Below, piece after piece: positions 20,871 through 30,880 of a DNA stretch of 64,000 bases. Within the stretch, counting starts at the first letter, position 1, and the number at the start of each line of letters is the position of its first letter. Both the position numbers and the translations under genes were made by a program. Origin of the DNA: an uncultured Desulfovibrio sp. (GTDB taxonomy: Bacteria; Desulfobacterota; Desulfovibrionia; Desulfovibrionales; Desulfovibrionaceae); NCBI RefSeq assembly GCF_944324505.1, contig NZ_CALUWO010000010.1:1-64000 (forward strand), written 5' to 3'. The notes beneath the pieces were generated by a model that was not told the origin of the DNA, made no database searches, and saw only the letters and a program-made list of their open reading frames with translations.

Positions 20871-23402
20871 GTGTCTGAACAAGCCAAAATCGATATCGAG
20901 CGGGAACTGCGCAAATCCTATCTGGAGTATTCGCTGTCGGTCATCATCGGGCGTGCCATTCCCGATGCCCGCGACGGCCTGAAGCCCGTGCACAGGCGCA
21001 TCCTCTTTGCGCAGTCCGAGCTGGCCAATACCTATAACAGGCCGCACAAGAAGTCCGCCCGCATTGTGGGTGACGTCATCGGTAAATATCATCCGCATGG
21101 CGATTCGGCCGTCTATGATGCCCTGGTGCGCATGGCGCAGGATTTTTCCATGCGCGATCCGCTGGTGGACGGGCAGGGCAACTTCGGTTCCATAGACGGC
21201 GACTCGCCGGCAGCCATGCGGTATACCGAAGTGCGCATGTCCCGCCTGGCAGGGGAATTTCTGGGTGATCTGGACAAGGACACCGTGGATTTCCGCCCCA
21301 ATTACGACAATACCCTTCAGGAACCGTCGGTTCTGCCCACCAAGGTGCCCAATCTGCTGCTCAACGGCTCGTCGGGCATTGCCGTGGGCATGGCCACCAA
21401 TATTCCGCCGCACAATCTCGGGGAACTGTGCGATGCCCTGCAGATGCTGCTGGACAATCCGCAGGCCAGCGTGGATGACCTCATGGAGGTGGTCAAGGGA
21501 CCGGACTTCCCCACGCGCGGCTTTGTCTATGCCGGCAAGGGGCTGTACGATGCCTACCACACCGGGCGCGGTACCGTGAAGGTGCGCGGCCGCGTGGAGG
21601 TGGAGGAGCGCAAAAAGGGCCTTCAGGCCGTGGTCATCCGCGAAATTCCCTTTGGCCTCAACAAGTCCGTGCTGGTGGAAAAGATTGCGGCCCTCATCAA
21701 TGACCACAAGATAGACGGCATTGCCGACCTGCGGGACGAATCGGACCGCAAGGGCATCCGCGTGGTCATTGACCTCAAGCGCGGCACCATACCGGACATT
21801 GTCATCAATGCCCTGTACAAGTACACGCCGCTGGAATCCAGCTTTGGCATCAATATGCTGGCCGTGGTGGACAACCGGCCCGTGCTGCTCAATCTGCGCA
21901 CGGCCCTCACCTGCTTTGTGGATCATCGCCGCGAGGTGGTCATCCGCCGCACGCGGCACGATCTGGCCAGGGCCGAGGCCCGCGCCCACATTCTGGAGGG
22001 CCTGCGCATTGCCATTGACCATATTGACGAGGTGGTGGCCCTTATCCGGGCTTCTGCCAGTCCGGACGAGGCCCGCACCGGCCTCATGGCCCGTTTCGAG
22101 CTTTCCGAAATTCAGGCCAGGGCCATTCTGGACATGCGCCTGCAGCGCCTCACTGGTCTCCAGCGCGAGGAACTGCTGGCCGAATACCGCGACCTGCTGC
22201 AAAAGATCGAATTCTACCATTCCGTGCTGGAAAATACCGAGGTCCTGCGCGGGGAACTCAAGCGCGAAATCGCCGAAATCCGCGATACCTATGCCACGCC
22301 CCGCCGTACCGAAGTGCTGGCCGAGGCCCTTACCGGCATCGAGATCGAGGACCTCATTCCCGATGACGAGGTGGTCATCACCCTGTCCCGTCGTGGCTAC
22401 ATCAAGCGTACCAATCTGGAAAACTACCAGCAGCAGAAGCGCGGCGGCAAGGGCATTGCGGCCCTGCACACCTCGGAAGACGATTATGTGCAGGACTTCT
22501 TGACCACCACCAATCATCAGTACCTCTGCCTCTTTACCAACAGGGGCCGCATGCACCAGCTCAAGGTGCATCAGGTGCCCGAAGGCAGCCGCACGGCCAA
22601 GGGCGTGCACATAAACAACCTGCTGCCCATGGAAGAAGGCGAATGGGTGACCACGGTGCTGGCCCTGCGCGAATTTGCGGAGGACAAGTATTTCCTCTTT
22701 GTGACGCGGCGGGGCATGGTCAAGCGCTCTTCGGCATCGCTCTATGCGCGCTGCCGCAAAAGCGGTCTCATTGCCGTGGGCCTGCGCGAGGATGACGAAC
22801 TGGTGGTGGTGCGTCCCATCCGCGACGACAGCCACGTGGTGCTGGCCACGGCAGAGGGCTATGCCATTCGGTTCAGCTGCCGGGATGTACGGCCCATGGG
22901 CCGGGGCGCCACGGGCGTCAAGGGCATTGCCCTGCGTCGTCAGGATGTGGTGGTGGCCGGTGTCATGCTCAAGGAATATGATCAGACAACGGAAATCATG
23001 TCCATATCCGCCAATGGCTACGGCAAGCGCACCCGCGTGGACCTGTACCGCATGCAGACCCGGGGCGGAAAGGGCATCATCAACTTCAAGGTGACGGCCA
23101 AGACCGGTCCCGTGGTGGGTGCCATGCCCGTGCGGGACAATGACGGCCTCATCATGCTGACCTCGGCCAACAAGATTGTGCGCATCGGCGTGGATGACGT
23201 GCGCAGCAAGGGCCGGGCCACCATGGGCGTCATGCTGGTGCGTCTGGATGAGGGCGCCCGCGTGGTGGGCTTTGACCGTCTGGACGAAGGCGGGCAGAGT
23301 GGCCATCGTCTGGACAGTGATGACGAGGACACGGCGGTCCAGACGCCGGAGAGCAGCCCGGCAGAAGCGCAGACCCCTGATCAAACCCCGTCCGGCAACT
23401 GA
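20871..23402 (+). CDS. gyrA: DNA gyrase subunit A
   Basis: An 843-residue breakage-reunion subunit. The start is GTG with GAGG upstream. The catalytic Tyr is Y118 in [10 protein letters not shown]. The quinolone-resistance region [13 protein letters not shown] keeps Ser79 and Asp83 (the E. coli S83/D87 positions), so no classical resistance change is seen. The C-terminal DNA-wrapping beta-pinwheel contains a GyrA-box-like QQKRGGKG, and blades repeat with patterns such as [19 protein letters not shown]. The C-terminal tail is acidic and rich in Gln, Ser and Pro. It lies downstream of gyrB; whether the two share a transcript is not evident because of the 207-base gap. Confidence 0.98.
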   Translation: MSEQAKIDIERELRKSYLEYSLSVIIGRAIPDARDGLKPVHRRILFAQSELANTYNRPHKKSARIVGDVIGKYHPHGDSAVYDALVRMAQDFSMRDPLVDGQGNFGSIDGDSPAAMRYTEVRMSRLAGEFLGDLDKDTVDFRPNYDNTLQEPSVLPTKVPNLLLNGSSGIAVGMATNIPPHNLGELCDALQMLLDNPQASVDDLMEVVKGPDFPTRGFVYAGKGLYDAYHTGRGTVKVRGRVEVEERKKGLQAVVIREIPFGLNKSVLVEKIAALINDHKIDGIADLRDESDRKGIRVVIDLKRGTIPDIVINALYKYTPLESSFGINMLAVVDNRPVLLNLRTALTCFVDHRREVVIRRTRHDLARAEARAHILEGLRIAIDHIDEVVALIRASASPDEARTGLMARFELSEIQARAILDMRLQRLTGLQREELLAEYRDLLQKIEFYHSVLENTEVLRGELKREIAEIRDTYATPRRTEVLAEALTGIEIEDLIPDDEVVITLSRRGYIKRTNLENYQQQKRGGKGIAALHTSEDDYVQDFLTTTNHQYLCLFTNRGRMHQLKVHQVPEGSRTAKGVHINNLLPMEEGEWVTTVLALREFAEDKYFLFVTRRGMVKRSSASLYARCRKSGLIAVGLREDDELVVVRPIRDDSHVVLATAEGYAIRFSCRDVRPMGRGATGVKGIALRRQDVVVAGVMLKEYDQTTEIMSISANGYGKRTRVDLYRMQTRGGKGIINFKVTAKTGPVVGAMPVRDNDGLIMLTSANKIVRIGVDDVRSKGRATMGVMLVRLDEGARVVGFDRLDEGGQSGHRLDSDDEDTAVQTPESSPAEAQTPDQTPSGN

Positions 23403-23571
23403 GCTGCCGGCAGAAAGAGCGGGCGGCACGTTGACGACGGGCCGCCCGTCGTATAGGCCTAGAGGCCGTTGCCGCGCTGTGACGTGGCGCATGCGCCTTG
23501 ACGAAAACTGAACCCCTTGTGCCCTTGCAGCGGGCCGGACCGTCTTGGGCCGGGGGAAAAGAGGATAACGG

Positions 23572-24978
23572 ATGATTCGTCACGAATGTGGTCTTTTCGG
23601 CATTTACGGGCATGAGGATGCGGCCCGACTTACCTATTTCGGCCTGTATGCCCAGCAGCATCGCGGCCAGGAAAGCGCGGGCATAGTGACCTGGGACGGC
23701 AGCACCCTGCATGACTACAAGGGCATGGGCCTGGTTCCCGATGTGTTCTCGGAATCCGTGCTCAGGGACCTGGAAGGGGACGTGGCCATCGGCCATGTGC
23801 GCTATTCCACCACGGGGCGTTCGCAGATGCGCAATGCCCAGCCCTTTGTGGCCCATTTTCGCGGGCAGGACATTGCCGTGGCCCACAACGGCAATCTGGT
23901 AAATACGGTGGAGCTGCGCGAGGAACTGGAAAGCGACGGGGCCATTTTCAGCACCACCAATGATACCGAAGTCTTTGTGCACCTGCTGGTGCGCGCCCTG
24001 CGCACCAAGAATCTGGTGGATGCCGTGCGTGACACCTGTGCGCGGGTGCGCGGCGCCTACTGCCTGCTGGTCATGTGCGGCAATACGCTGGTTGCCGTGC
24101 GCGATCCGCACGGCATGCACCCCCTGGCCCTGGGCCGTCTGGACAACAGCCCGGTTTTTGCGTCCGAAACCTGCGCCTTTGATCTGCTGGAAGCGGATTA
24201 CGAACGCCCCATCGCCGCCGGCGAAGTCTATGTGGTGGACGAAAACGGCGAACGCAGCCTGCGCCTGCACGGACCGTTTCCGGAAAAGCCGCGCCAGTGC
24301 ATCTTTGAGCTGGTCTACTTTGCCCGTCCGGATTCCTTTGTTTTCGGCGAGCAGGTCTATCAGTGCCGCAAGCAGATGGGCTGGCAGCTGGCGCACGAAT
24401 CCACACCCGATGTGGACTTCATCATGCCGTTTCCGGATTCGGGCGTCTATTCGGCCGTGGGCTTTGCCCAGTGTGCCGAACTGCCCTACGAGCATGCCAT
24501 GATCCGCAATCACTATGTGGGGCGTACCTTCATCCAGCCCACTCAGAGCATGCGCAACTTCGGCGTGCGTGTGAAGATCAATCCCGTGCGTTCCATGATC
24601 GAGGGCAAGCGCATCTGCATTGTGGATGATTCCATCGTGCGCGGCACCACCATGCGCACCCGCGTCAAGAAACTGCGCGAGCTGGGCGCCAAGGAAGTCC
24701 ACATCCGCATCAGCTCTCCGCCGGTGAAGTTTCCCTGCTTCTACGGCATCGACTTTCCCTCGCGTTCGGAGCTGGTGGCTGCCGGCATGAGCCTTGAGGA
24801 CATCGTGAAGGAACTGGATGTGGATTCCCTGCATTATCTGTCCATCGACGGCCTGCTGCGGTCAGTCATGCATTCCGACAGTTACTGCCTGGCCTGCTTC
24901 AACGGGGACTATCCCATTCCCTGTGCCGAAGTGGAGAGGCTTCGTCTTGAAAATCCCTGCGTGAAGAGCAACTGCTGA
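23572..24978 (+). CDS. purF: Amidophosphoribosyltransferase (purine biosynthesis, first committed step)
   Basis: A 468-residue enzyme that makes phosphoribosylamine from PRPP and glutamine. After a five-residue propeptide, Cys6 (RHECGLFGI) is the glutamine-amidotransferase nucleophile. The N-terminal Ntn domain shows HRGQESAGI and GHVRYSTTG, and the PRPP-binding loop is ICIVDDSIVRGTTM. Cysteines typical of the Fe-S-containing PurF class (PCFYGIDFPS and later CLACF) are present, which fits an anaerobe. It begins 169 bases after gyrA with GAGG upstream, and ends nine bases before hisS, so purF-hisS-aspS form a tight plus-strand run. The gyrA-purF gap holds a GC-rich inverted repeat (GGGCGGC / GCCGCCC) without a T tract. 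Confidence 0.97.
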   Translation: MIRHECGLFGIYGHEDAARLTYFGLYAQQHRGQESAGIVTWDGSTLHDYKGMGLVPDVFSESVLRDLEGDVAIGHVRYSTTGRSQMRNAQPFVAHFRGQDIAVAHNGNLVNTVELREELESDGAIFSTTNDTEVFVHLLVRALRTKNLVDAVRDTCARVRGAYCLLVMCGNTLVAVRDPHGMHPLALGRLDNSPVFASETCAFDLLEADYERPIAAGEVYVVDENGERSLRLHGPFPEKPRQCIFELVYFARPDSFVFGEQVYQCRKQMGWQLAHESTPDVDFIMPFPDSGVYSAVGFAQCAELPYEHAMIRNHYVGRTFIQPTQSMRNFGVRVKINPVRSMIEGKRICIVDDSIVRGTTMRTRVKKLRELGAKEVHIRISSPPVKFPCFYGIDFPSRSELVAAGMSLEDIVKELDVDSLHYLSIDGLLRSVMHSDSYCLACFNGDYPIPCAEVERLRLENPCVKSNC

Positions 24979-24987
24979 GGGGGACCA

Positions 24988-26262
24988 ATGGCAGCTCATG
25001 TAACCCGCATCAAGGGGTTTGCGGACATGTTTCCGCCGGACTCCGATGCCTTTACCTTTATGGAAGCCACGGCGCGCCGCGTGTTCGGCCGCTGCGGCTT
25101 TGTGGAACTGCGCACGCCGGTGCTGGAATTTACCGATCTGTTCCGGCGTTCCATCGGTGAGGAAACCGATGTGGTGCAGAAGGAAATGTTCACCTTTCCC
25201 GACCGTAACGACCGCCTCATGACCCTGCGGCCGGAAGCCACGGCCGGTGTCATGCGGGCCTATATCGAGGATGCCCGGCATACCCGCGAAAGCGTGAGCC
25301 GCCTGTTCACCACCGGTCCCATGTTTCGCTATGAGCGCCCGCAGAAGGGGCGCATGCGCCAGTTCCATCAGATCAACTGCGAATGCCTTGGCTCGCACAG
25401 CCCCTATGCCGATGCGGACATGATCGTCATGCTCATGCGCTTTCTGCGCGAAATCGGCCTGACGGACCTGAGCCTCAAGATCAATTCCCTGGGCTGCGCC
25501 ACCTGCCGTCCGGTCTTCAAGAAAGCCCTGGTGGACTATCTGAGCGGTCTGGCAGGGCAGGGGCAGCTTTGCGAGGACTGTACGCGCCGCATGCAGACCA
25601 ATCCCCTGCGCGTGCTGGACTGCAAGCAGGAAAGCTGCCGCAGCCTCACGGACAAGGCGCCGCATCTGCTGGACTATACCTGCCCGGACTGCCGCCAGCA
25701 TTTTGAAACGGTGCTGCGCCTGCTGGATGCCGAAAAGGTGGACTATACGGTGGATCACCGTCTGGTGCGCGGCCTGGACTACTATTGCCGCACCACCTTT
25801 GAGGTGGTAAGCGGAAACATCGGTTCGCAATCCGCCGTGGCGGGCGGCGGGCGCTATGACGGCCTGGTCAAAAGCCTGGGCGGTCCCGATGTGCCCGGCG
25901 TGGGCTTTGCCTGCGGCATGGAGCGCCTGGCTCTGCTGCTGCCGCAACGGACGGCCCCGCGCCCCTGTTTTTACATGGTGGGCATGGACGATGCCGCCCG
26001 CGAGGTCTGCTTCGGGCTGACCCAGCGCCTGCGCGAGGCAGGGCTGCACGGCGAAATGCACATCGGCGAGGGCGGCTTCAAGAGCAGCATGCGTCAGGCC
26101 GGCAAGTCCGGCGCGCGCTTCTGTCTCATCATCGGCCCCGATGAACTGGCGGCCGGTACGGTGGTGGTGAAGAATATGGACAGCGGTGAACAGCAGGCCA
26201 TGCCGCAGTCCAGCGTGGTAGAACATCTGGCCTCTTTCCCCGGCGGTGGCGAGCATGAGTGA
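24988..26262 (+). CDS. hisS: Histidyl-tRNA synthetase
   Basis: A 424-residue class II aminoacyl-tRNA synthetase that charges tRNA-His. Motif 2 is seen in [17 protein letters not shown], the histidine-specific region in [13 protein letters not shown] and motif 3 in [14 protein letters not shown]. The C-terminal anticodon-binding domain follows (~330-420). A small cysteine-rich segment ([10 protein letters not shown], and CATC/CEDC earlier) sits between motifs 2 and 3, where insertions are common. GAGGGGGACC precedes the start. The end overlaps aspS by eight bases. Confidence 0.97.
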   Translation: MAAHVTRIKGFADMFPPDSDAFTFMEATARRVFGRCGFVELRTPVLEFTDLFRRSIGEETDVVQKEMFTFPDRNDRLMTLRPEATAGVMRAYIEDARHTRESVSRLFTTGPMFRYERPQKGRMRQFHQINCECLGSHSPYADADMIVMLMRFLREIGLTDLSLKINSLGCATCRPVFKKALVDYLSGLAGQGQLCEDCTRRMQTNPLRVLDCKQESCRSLTDKAPHLLDYTCPDCRQHFETVLRLLDAEKVDYTVDHRLVRGLDYYCRTTFEVVSGNIGSQSAVAGGGRYDGLVKSLGGPDVPGVGFACGMERLALLLPQRTAPRPCFYMVGMDDAAREVCFGLTQRLREAGLHGEMHIGEGGFKSSMRQAGKSGARFCLIIGPDELAAGTVVVKNMDSGEQQAMPQSSVVEHLASFPGGGEHE

Positions 26263-28102
26263 GCAGACCCAGAATCAGGACCTTCAGCTGGAGCATCAGA
26301 AGTATATTGAAGACGTGGGCGACTGGACCCGCACCCATTCCTGCGGGCAGCTGACCCTGGCCGATGACGGGGCCGAGGTCTGCCTCATGGGCTGGGCGCA
26401 GTACCGCCGCGACCACGGCGGTCTCATCTTTGTGGACCTGCGCGACCGTGACGGCCTCACGCAGGTGGTTTTCAGTCCCGAAGTGTCGGCGGCAGCCCAC
26501 GAAAGCGCCCACATTCTGCGCTCCGAATATGTGCTGGCCATCCGGGGCAGGGTGCGTCCCCGCCCCGAAGGCATGACCAATCCCAACCTGGTCACCGGCG
26601 GCATCGAGGTGGTGGTGACGGAATGGAAGCTGCTCAATACCTCCAAGACGCCCCCCTTCCCCATTGAAGACCGCACCGATGCCGGCGAAAATCTGCGCCT
26701 GACCTGGCGCTATCTGGACCTGCGCCGGCCGCGCATGCAGGCCAACCTGCGCCTGCGCCACCGGGTGGCCCAGTCCATCCGCCGCTATCTGGATGAAGGC
26801 GGTTTTCTGGAGGTGGAAACCCCCATTCTTACCAAGTCCACCCCCGAGGGCGCCCGCGACTTTCTGGTGCCCAGCCGCCTGAACAATGGCGAATTCTACG
26901 CCCTGCCGCAGTCGCCGCAGCTTTTCAAGCAGCTGCTCATGGTGGGCGGACTGGACCGCTATTTCCAGATTGTGCGCTGCTTCCGTGACGAAGACCTGCG
27001 GGCCGACCGTCAGCCGGAATTCACGCAGGTAGATATCGAGATGAGCTTTGTGGATGAGGAAAAGGTCATGACCATGGCCGAAGGCCTCATGGTGCGCGTC
27101 TTCAAGGAAGTCATGGGCATGGATATTCCCCATCCCTTCCCGCGCATGAAGTATGAAGAAGCCATGGCCCGCTTTGGCGTGGACAAGCCGGATACCCGCT
27201 TCGGTCTGGAACTGCACGATATCACGGACATTGTGCGCGGTTCGGGCTTCAAGCTCTTTGCTGCGGCCAGGCTGGTCAAGGCCATGAAGGTTCCCGGCGG
27301 CGAAAGCATGACCCGCAAGGAAATTGACGCCTATACCGATTTCGTCAAGATTTACGGCGCCCAGGGACTGGCCTGGATCAAGATCAGGGAAAACGAATGG
27401 CAGTCGCCCATTGCCAAGTTCCTTTCCGACGAAGAGCGCAAGGGCATAGCCGCCGCGCTGGACCTGAAGGTGGGAGACATCGTCTTCTTCCAGGCCGGCG
27501 AACCGGCCATGGTCAATGCCGCGCTGGGCAACCTGCGCGTGCATCTGGGCAATCAGCTGGGTCTCATTCCCGAAGGCAGCTTTAATTTCCTCTGGGTTAC
27601 CGAGTTTCCGCTCTTTGAATACGACGAGGAAGAAAAGCGCTACGTGGCCTGCCACCATCCCTTTACCTCGCCGGCACCCGGACATCTGGAACTCATGCGC
27701 AGCGATCCGGCCCATACCCGTGCCCGCGCCTATGACATGGTGCTCAACGGCAATGAAGTGGGCGGCGGTTCCATCCGCATTCATTCGGCCGAGGTGCAGC
27801 GCCGCATGTTCGAGGCCCTGGGCTTCACGCCGGAACTGGCCGAGGAGCAGTTCGGCTTTCTCATCAATGCCCTGGAGCAGGGCGCGCCGCCGCACGGCGG
27901 CCTGGCCTTCGGCCTGGACCGCCTGGTCATGCTGCTGGCCGGCGCCCAGAGCATTCGCGATGTCATTGCCTTCCCCAAGACCCAGAAGGCCACCTGCCTC
28001 ATGACGCAGGCGCCCTCGCCCGTATCGGCCAAGCAGCTGCGTGAGCTGGGACTGCGCCTGCGGGAAACGGACAAGCCCGCTGATGCCGCAGCGCAGCAGT
28101 AA
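26255..28102 (+). CDS. aspS: Aspartyl-tRNA synthetase (bacterial type)
   Basis: A 615-residue class II synthetase. The N-terminal OB-fold anticodon-binding domain ([20 protein letters not shown]) is followed by the catalytic core with motif 2 ([18 protein letters not shown]), the bacterial GAD insertion domain (~300-430) and motif 3 ([14 protein letters not shown]). Length fits the bacterial class. The ATG at 26255 (ATGAGTGA overlap with the hisS stop) is preferred to a GTG at 26246. Whether it is discriminating or also charges tRNA-Asn cannot be told from the sequence. It ends before a strong terminator, closing the purF-hisS-aspS unit. Confidence 0.97.
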   Translation: MSEQTQNQDLQLEHQKYIEDVGDWTRTHSCGQLTLADDGAEVCLMGWAQYRRDHGGLIFVDLRDRDGLTQVVFSPEVSAAAHESAHILRSEYVLAIRGRVRPRPEGMTNPNLVTGGIEVVVTEWKLLNTSKTPPFPIEDRTDAGENLRLTWRYLDLRRPRMQANLRLRHRVAQSIRRYLDEGGFLEVETPILTKSTPEGARDFLVPSRLNNGEFYALPQSPQLFKQLLMVGGLDRYFQIVRCFRDEDLRADRQPEFTQVDIEMSFVDEEKVMTMAEGLMVRVFKEVMGMDIPHPFPRMKYEEAMARFGVDKPDTRFGLELHDITDIVRGSGFKLFAAARLVKAMKVPGGESMTRKEIDAYTDFVKIYGAQGLAWIKIRENEWQSPIAKFLSDEERKGIAAALDLKVGDIVFFQAGEPAMVNAALGNLRVHLGNQLGLIPEGSFNFLWVTEFPLFEYDEEEKRYVACHHPFTSPAPGHLELMRSDPAHTRARAYDMVLNGNEVGGGSIRIHSAEVQRRMFEALGFTPELAEEQFGFLINALEQGAPPHGGLAFGLDRLVMLLAGAQSIRDVIAFPKTQKATCLMTQAPSPVSAKQLRELGLRLRETDKPADAAAQQ

Positions 28103-28132
28103 GGCTGCGGGCCACTGACCATTTGAACGGAA

Positions 28133-28177
28133 GAGGGAAGGGACCCTGTTGCAACGGTCCCTTCCCTTCTCTTTTTT
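28133..28177 (+). terminator. Intrinsic terminator after aspS
   Basis: A ~13-bp stem (GAGGGAAGGGACC at 28133-28145, pairing with 28156-28169) and a 10-base loop are followed by six T residues. It ends the purF-hisS-aspS transcript 30 bases past the aspS stop. Confidence 0.85.
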
Positions 28178-28226
28178 GCTCTTGGCGCGGCCGGACGCGC
28201 GGCAAAAATCCATGGGAGGGAGACGC

Positions 28227-29087
28227 GTGACATCCACGCGAGCGGCCCTTGTGGCCATGCATCTGGCAACGGTGCTTTTTGGCATATCCGGTGTTTTCGG
28301 GCGGCTGACGCAGTGCAGTGCTGCCATGATTGTTTTTGGGCGCACGGTTTTTGCCCTGGGCCTGCTCTGGCTGCTGCTGCAATGGCGCGGGCAACGTCCC
28401 TGGCAGGGCCTGAACAGGCGGCAGCTGGGCGGTCTTGCCTGTTCCGGTGTGCTGCTGGCCCTGCACTGGTATACCTTTTTTCAGGGGATCAAGGTGGGGG
28501 GCGTGGCCGTGGGCACCCTGGGCTTTGCCTGCTTTCCCGCCTTTGTGGCCCTGTTTGAGCACATGTTCTTTCACGAGCGCATTACTCGTGTGGAAAAGGC
28601 CCTCATGCTGGCCGTGACCCTGGGGCTGATCCTGGTGACGCCGCGCTTTGACCTGCGTGACGGCGGTACGGCGGGCCTGCTGTGGGGCATTGCTTCCGGG
28701 GCCATCTATGCCCTCAATGCCATTGCCAACCGCTTTTTTGTGCACCGCATCAGTGGCGAACAGGCCTGCTGGGTGCAGTATGCCGTCATTGCGCCCCTGA
28801 CGCTCTGCATTGTGGCCGGCGAGCTGCCGCGGGTCACGGCCATGGACTGGCTGTGGATAGCCTGCCTGGGGCTGCTGTGCAGCGGACTGGCCTATACCCT
28901 GTATGTCAACAGCCTGCGCGTGCTGACGGCCCGTCTGGCGGCCATCATCATTGCGCTGGAACCGGTCTATGCCATTCTGGTCAGCTGGCTTTTGCTGCAC
29001 GAAACGCCGTCCCTGCGCATGCTGTGCGGCGGGGTCATCATTCTGGGGGCCGTGGTGCTGGCAGGACTGCGCCGGCAGCGGGCCTGA
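28227..29087 (+). CDS. EamA/DMT-superfamily transporter
   Basis: A 286-residue integral membrane protein with ten predicted transmembrane segments in two EamA repeats (first repeat from VAMHLATVLFGISGVFG; second from GLLWGIASGAIYALNAIA; ending VIILGAVVLAGLRRQ). Drug/metabolite transporters of this kind export amino acids, metabolites or drugs; the substrate is unknown here. The start is set at GTG 28227 because a strong GGGAGGGA lies seven bases upstream; earlier in-frame starts have no such site. It stands alone between the aspS terminator and the def promoter. Confidence 0.85.
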   Translation: MTSTRAALVAMHLATVLFGISGVFGRLTQCSAAMIVFGRTVFALGLLWLLLQWRGQRPWQGLNRRQLGGLACSGVLLALHWYTFFQGIKVGGVAVGTLGFACFPAFVALFEHMFFHERITRVEKALMLAVTLGLILVTPRFDLRDGGTAGLLWGIASGAIYALNAIANRFFVHRISGEQACWVQYAVIAPLTLCIVAGELPRVTAMDWLWIACLGLLCSGLAYTLYVNSLRVLTARLAAIIIALEPVYAILVSWLLLHETPSLRMLCGGVIILGAVVLAGLRRQRA

Positions 29088-29116
29088 GGCTGACAGCCGG
29101 CAGCGGGCAGCAACTA

Positions 29117-29145
29117 TTGCGGCTGTGCGGGCCTTCCTGTATGCT
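29117..29145 (+). promoter_or_regulatory. Putative promoter upstream of def-fmt
   Basis: TTGCGG (29117-29122) and TATGCT (29140-29145) are spaced by 17 bases, about 45 bases before def. A hairpin with a T tract lies between it and the gene (next entry). Confidence 0.45.
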
Positions 29146-29157
29146 CATACGTCAAGC

Positions 29158-29179
29158 CGGCGCCGTGGCGCCGTTTTTT
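29158..29179 (+). terminator. Compact hairpin plus T tract in the def leader
   Basis: CGGCGCC / GGCGCCG (29158-29164 and 29167-29173) followed by six T residues, 11 bases before the def start codon. It can end the EamA transcript, or, if the promoter at 29117 is real, act as an attenuator inside the def leader. The 2-base centre means the tip pairs cannot all form. Confidence 0.6.
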
Positions 29180-29189
29180 CGAGATTGCC

Positions 29190-29708
29190 ATGATTCTTGA
29201 TATTGTCACCTATCCTGATCCCCGCCTCAAGGAAGTCTGCGTGCCCGTGCAGGACATTACGGAAGAAATCCGCCAGCTGGCCGCCGACATGCTGGAAACC
29301 ATGTATGACGCGCCCGGCGTGGGGCTTGCCGCGCCGCAGGTGGGGCGCAATATCCGCATGCTGGTCATGGACGCCGGCGTGCAGGAAGACAAGAAGCAGC
29401 CCCGTGTGCTCATCAATCCCCAGCTGACCCTGGAAGGGGAAAAGATCATCAGCAAGCAGGAGGGCTGCCTTTCCGTCCCGTACAACTACCGGGCCGATGT
29501 GCCGCGCTACGAGCGTGTGCACCTGCGGGCGCTGGACCTTGACGGCAATGTCATCGACGAGGAGCTGTCCGATTTTGCGGCCATCATTGTTCAGCATGAG
29601 TGTGATCATCTGGATGGTCTGCTGTTCATTGACCACATCGGCCGTCTGCGCCGCAGCCTGTATGACAACAAGGTGAAGAAATGCCTGAAGCGCAAGCATG
29701 CCGAATAG
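29190..29708 (+). CDS. def: Peptide deformylase
   Basis: A 172-residue metalloprotease-fold enzyme that removes the formyl group from nascent proteins. All three family motifs are present: GVGLAAPQVG (motif 1), EGCLSVP with the metal-binding Cys (motif 2) and QHECDHLDG with the two metal-binding His and catalytic Glu (motif 3). Fe2+ is the usual metal in anaerobes. It overlaps fmt by 28 bases, so the enzymes that add and remove the formyl group are coupled, a common pairing. Confidence 0.97.
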   Translation: MILDIVTYPDPRLKEVCVPVQDITEEIRQLAADMLETMYDAPGVGLAAPQVGRNIRMLVMDAGVQEDKKQPRVLINPQLTLEGEKIISKQEGCLSVPYNYRADVPRYERVHLRALDLDGNVIDEELSDFAAIIVQHECDHLDGLLFIDHIGRLRRSLYDNKVKKCLKRKHAE

Positions 29709-30685
29709 TCTTCATGGGCACGCCGGAGCTGGCAGCCGTGGTGCTGCGCCGGCTGCTGGGCTGGCCCCGCGGGCAGGTGGTGGCCGTCTATACCCAGCCG
29801 GACAGACCGGCTGGCCGGGGGCACAGGCTGCGGCCCAGCCCGGTGAAGGAACTGGCCCTGGCGGAAGGGCTGCCCGTGGTGCAGCCGCTCAATTTTCGCA
29901 GCGAGGCGGCGGTGCAGGCACTGGCCGCCCTGCGGCCCGATGTGCTCGTGGTGGCGGCCTATGGCCTTATTTTGCCGCAGGCCGTGCTGGACATTCCCCG
30001 TCTGGCGCCTGTCAATGTGCATACCTCGCTGCTGCCGCGTTACCGGGGGGCTGCGCCCATTCAGCGGGCCATCATGGAAAACTGGCAGGACGACGCGGAA
30101 AGCGGCGTTTCCATCATGCGCATGGAAGCCGGCCTGGACACGGGGCCGGTCTATGCCCAGCGGCGTATTCCCCTGGCCGGACAGACGGCGGGCAGTCTGC
30201 ACGATGCGCTGGCTGATCTGGGGGCCGAGGCGCTGCTGGAGGTGCTTGGCGACCTGCTGGACGGCAGGGCCGTGCCCCAGGCACAGGATGAGCGCCTGGC
30301 CAGCTATGCGGCCAAGGTTTTCAAGGAAGACGGCTATGTGGACTGGGATGCCCCCCTGGCCCAGGTGCATGCCCGCATTCGCGGGGTGACGCCCTTTCCC
30401 GGGGCGCGTACGGAGCTGGAGGCTGCCTGCCTGGACGCTCCCCTGGTTCTGCAATTGCAGCCGGGAGAGGGAGAGGCCTTTGCCCCGGGCGAAGCTCCGG
30501 CCTGCGGCAGCGTGCGCCGTGACCGCCGGGGCCTGAGCATCGCCTGCCGTGACGGCTGGTACAGGCTGACGCGCCTGCGTCCGCCTGCCCGGCAGGAAAT
30601 GGAGGCCGTGGCCCTGTGCAACGGCATGCTGCGTCAGGCGGAGCAGGGCATCTTCGGCATGGCCCGCAAGCCGCAGGCGCAGTAG
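29681..30685 (+). CDS. fmt: Methionyl-tRNA formyltransferase
   Basis: A 334-residue enzyme that formylates Met-tRNA-fMet with 10-formyl-tetrahydrofolate. The N-terminus CRIVFMGTPELAAVVLRR is the start of the formyltransferase fold, and the signature SLLPRYRGAAPIQRAI holds the catalytic region. The C-terminal OB-like tRNA-binding domain follows from ~210. The ATG at 29681 is behind AAGGTG inside def and gives the usual N-terminal length. Confidence 0.96.
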   Translation: MPEAQACRIVFMGTPELAAVVLRRLLGWPRGQVVAVYTQPDRPAGRGHRLRPSPVKELALAEGLPVVQPLNFRSEAAVQALAALRPDVLVVAAYGLILPQAVLDIPRLAPVNVHTSLLPRYRGAAPIQRAIMENWQDDAESGVSIMRMEAGLDTGPVYAQRRIPLAGQTAGSLHDALADLGAEALLEVLGDLLDGRAVPQAQDERLASYAAKVFKEDGYVDWDAPLAQVHARIRGVTPFPGARTELEAACLDAPLVLQLQPGEGEAFAPGEAPACGSVRRDRRGLSIACRDGWYRLTRLRPPARQEMEAVALCNGMLRQAEQGIFGMARKPQAQ

Positions 30686-30746
30686 CGGGGCTGCCCCGCG
30701 CCGGCATGCCTGTCGCTTCCCCGTCCGGGGCGGCGCGGGCAAAAAA

Positions 30747-30786
30747 GACGGCTTTCTCCATGTCCATTTTGCGGCCGTTTTTTTGT
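30747..30786 (+). terminator. Possible terminator after fmt
   Basis: ACGGC (30748-30752) and GCCGT (30774-30778) can pair around a long loop, and seven T residues follow. A run of six A residues before the first arm can extend the pairing with the T tract. A GC-rich short hairpin (GCGGGGCTGCCCCGC) also lies just at the fmt stop. Modest evidence. Confidence 0.4.
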
Positions 30787-30880
30787 TGTTCAGGGCATAT
30801 CCTTCATGTTCAGGCCATTTTGTCAGCACACGCCGTCTGAGCGCCAAAATTCCCCATGGTCCCTTTTTTGGAGATTGCGC

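Noticed and set aside
20808..23492. 894-codon open frame antisense to gyrA
   Set aside because: It is the shadow of gyrA: codon bias of a GC-rich gene leaves few antisense stops, the composition is His/Gly/Ala-rich, and the gyrA sense frame is fully conserved.
26246..26254. GTG start for aspS three codons upstream
   Set aside because: The ATG at 26255 overlaps the hisS stop in the usual coupled way and has better spacing to an upstream GG-rich stretch.
24862..26256. 464-codon open frame antisense to hisS
   Set aside because: Shadow of hisS; no motif or start signal.
26129..28345. 738-codon open frame antisense to aspS
   Set aside because: Shadow of aspS and the gene after it.
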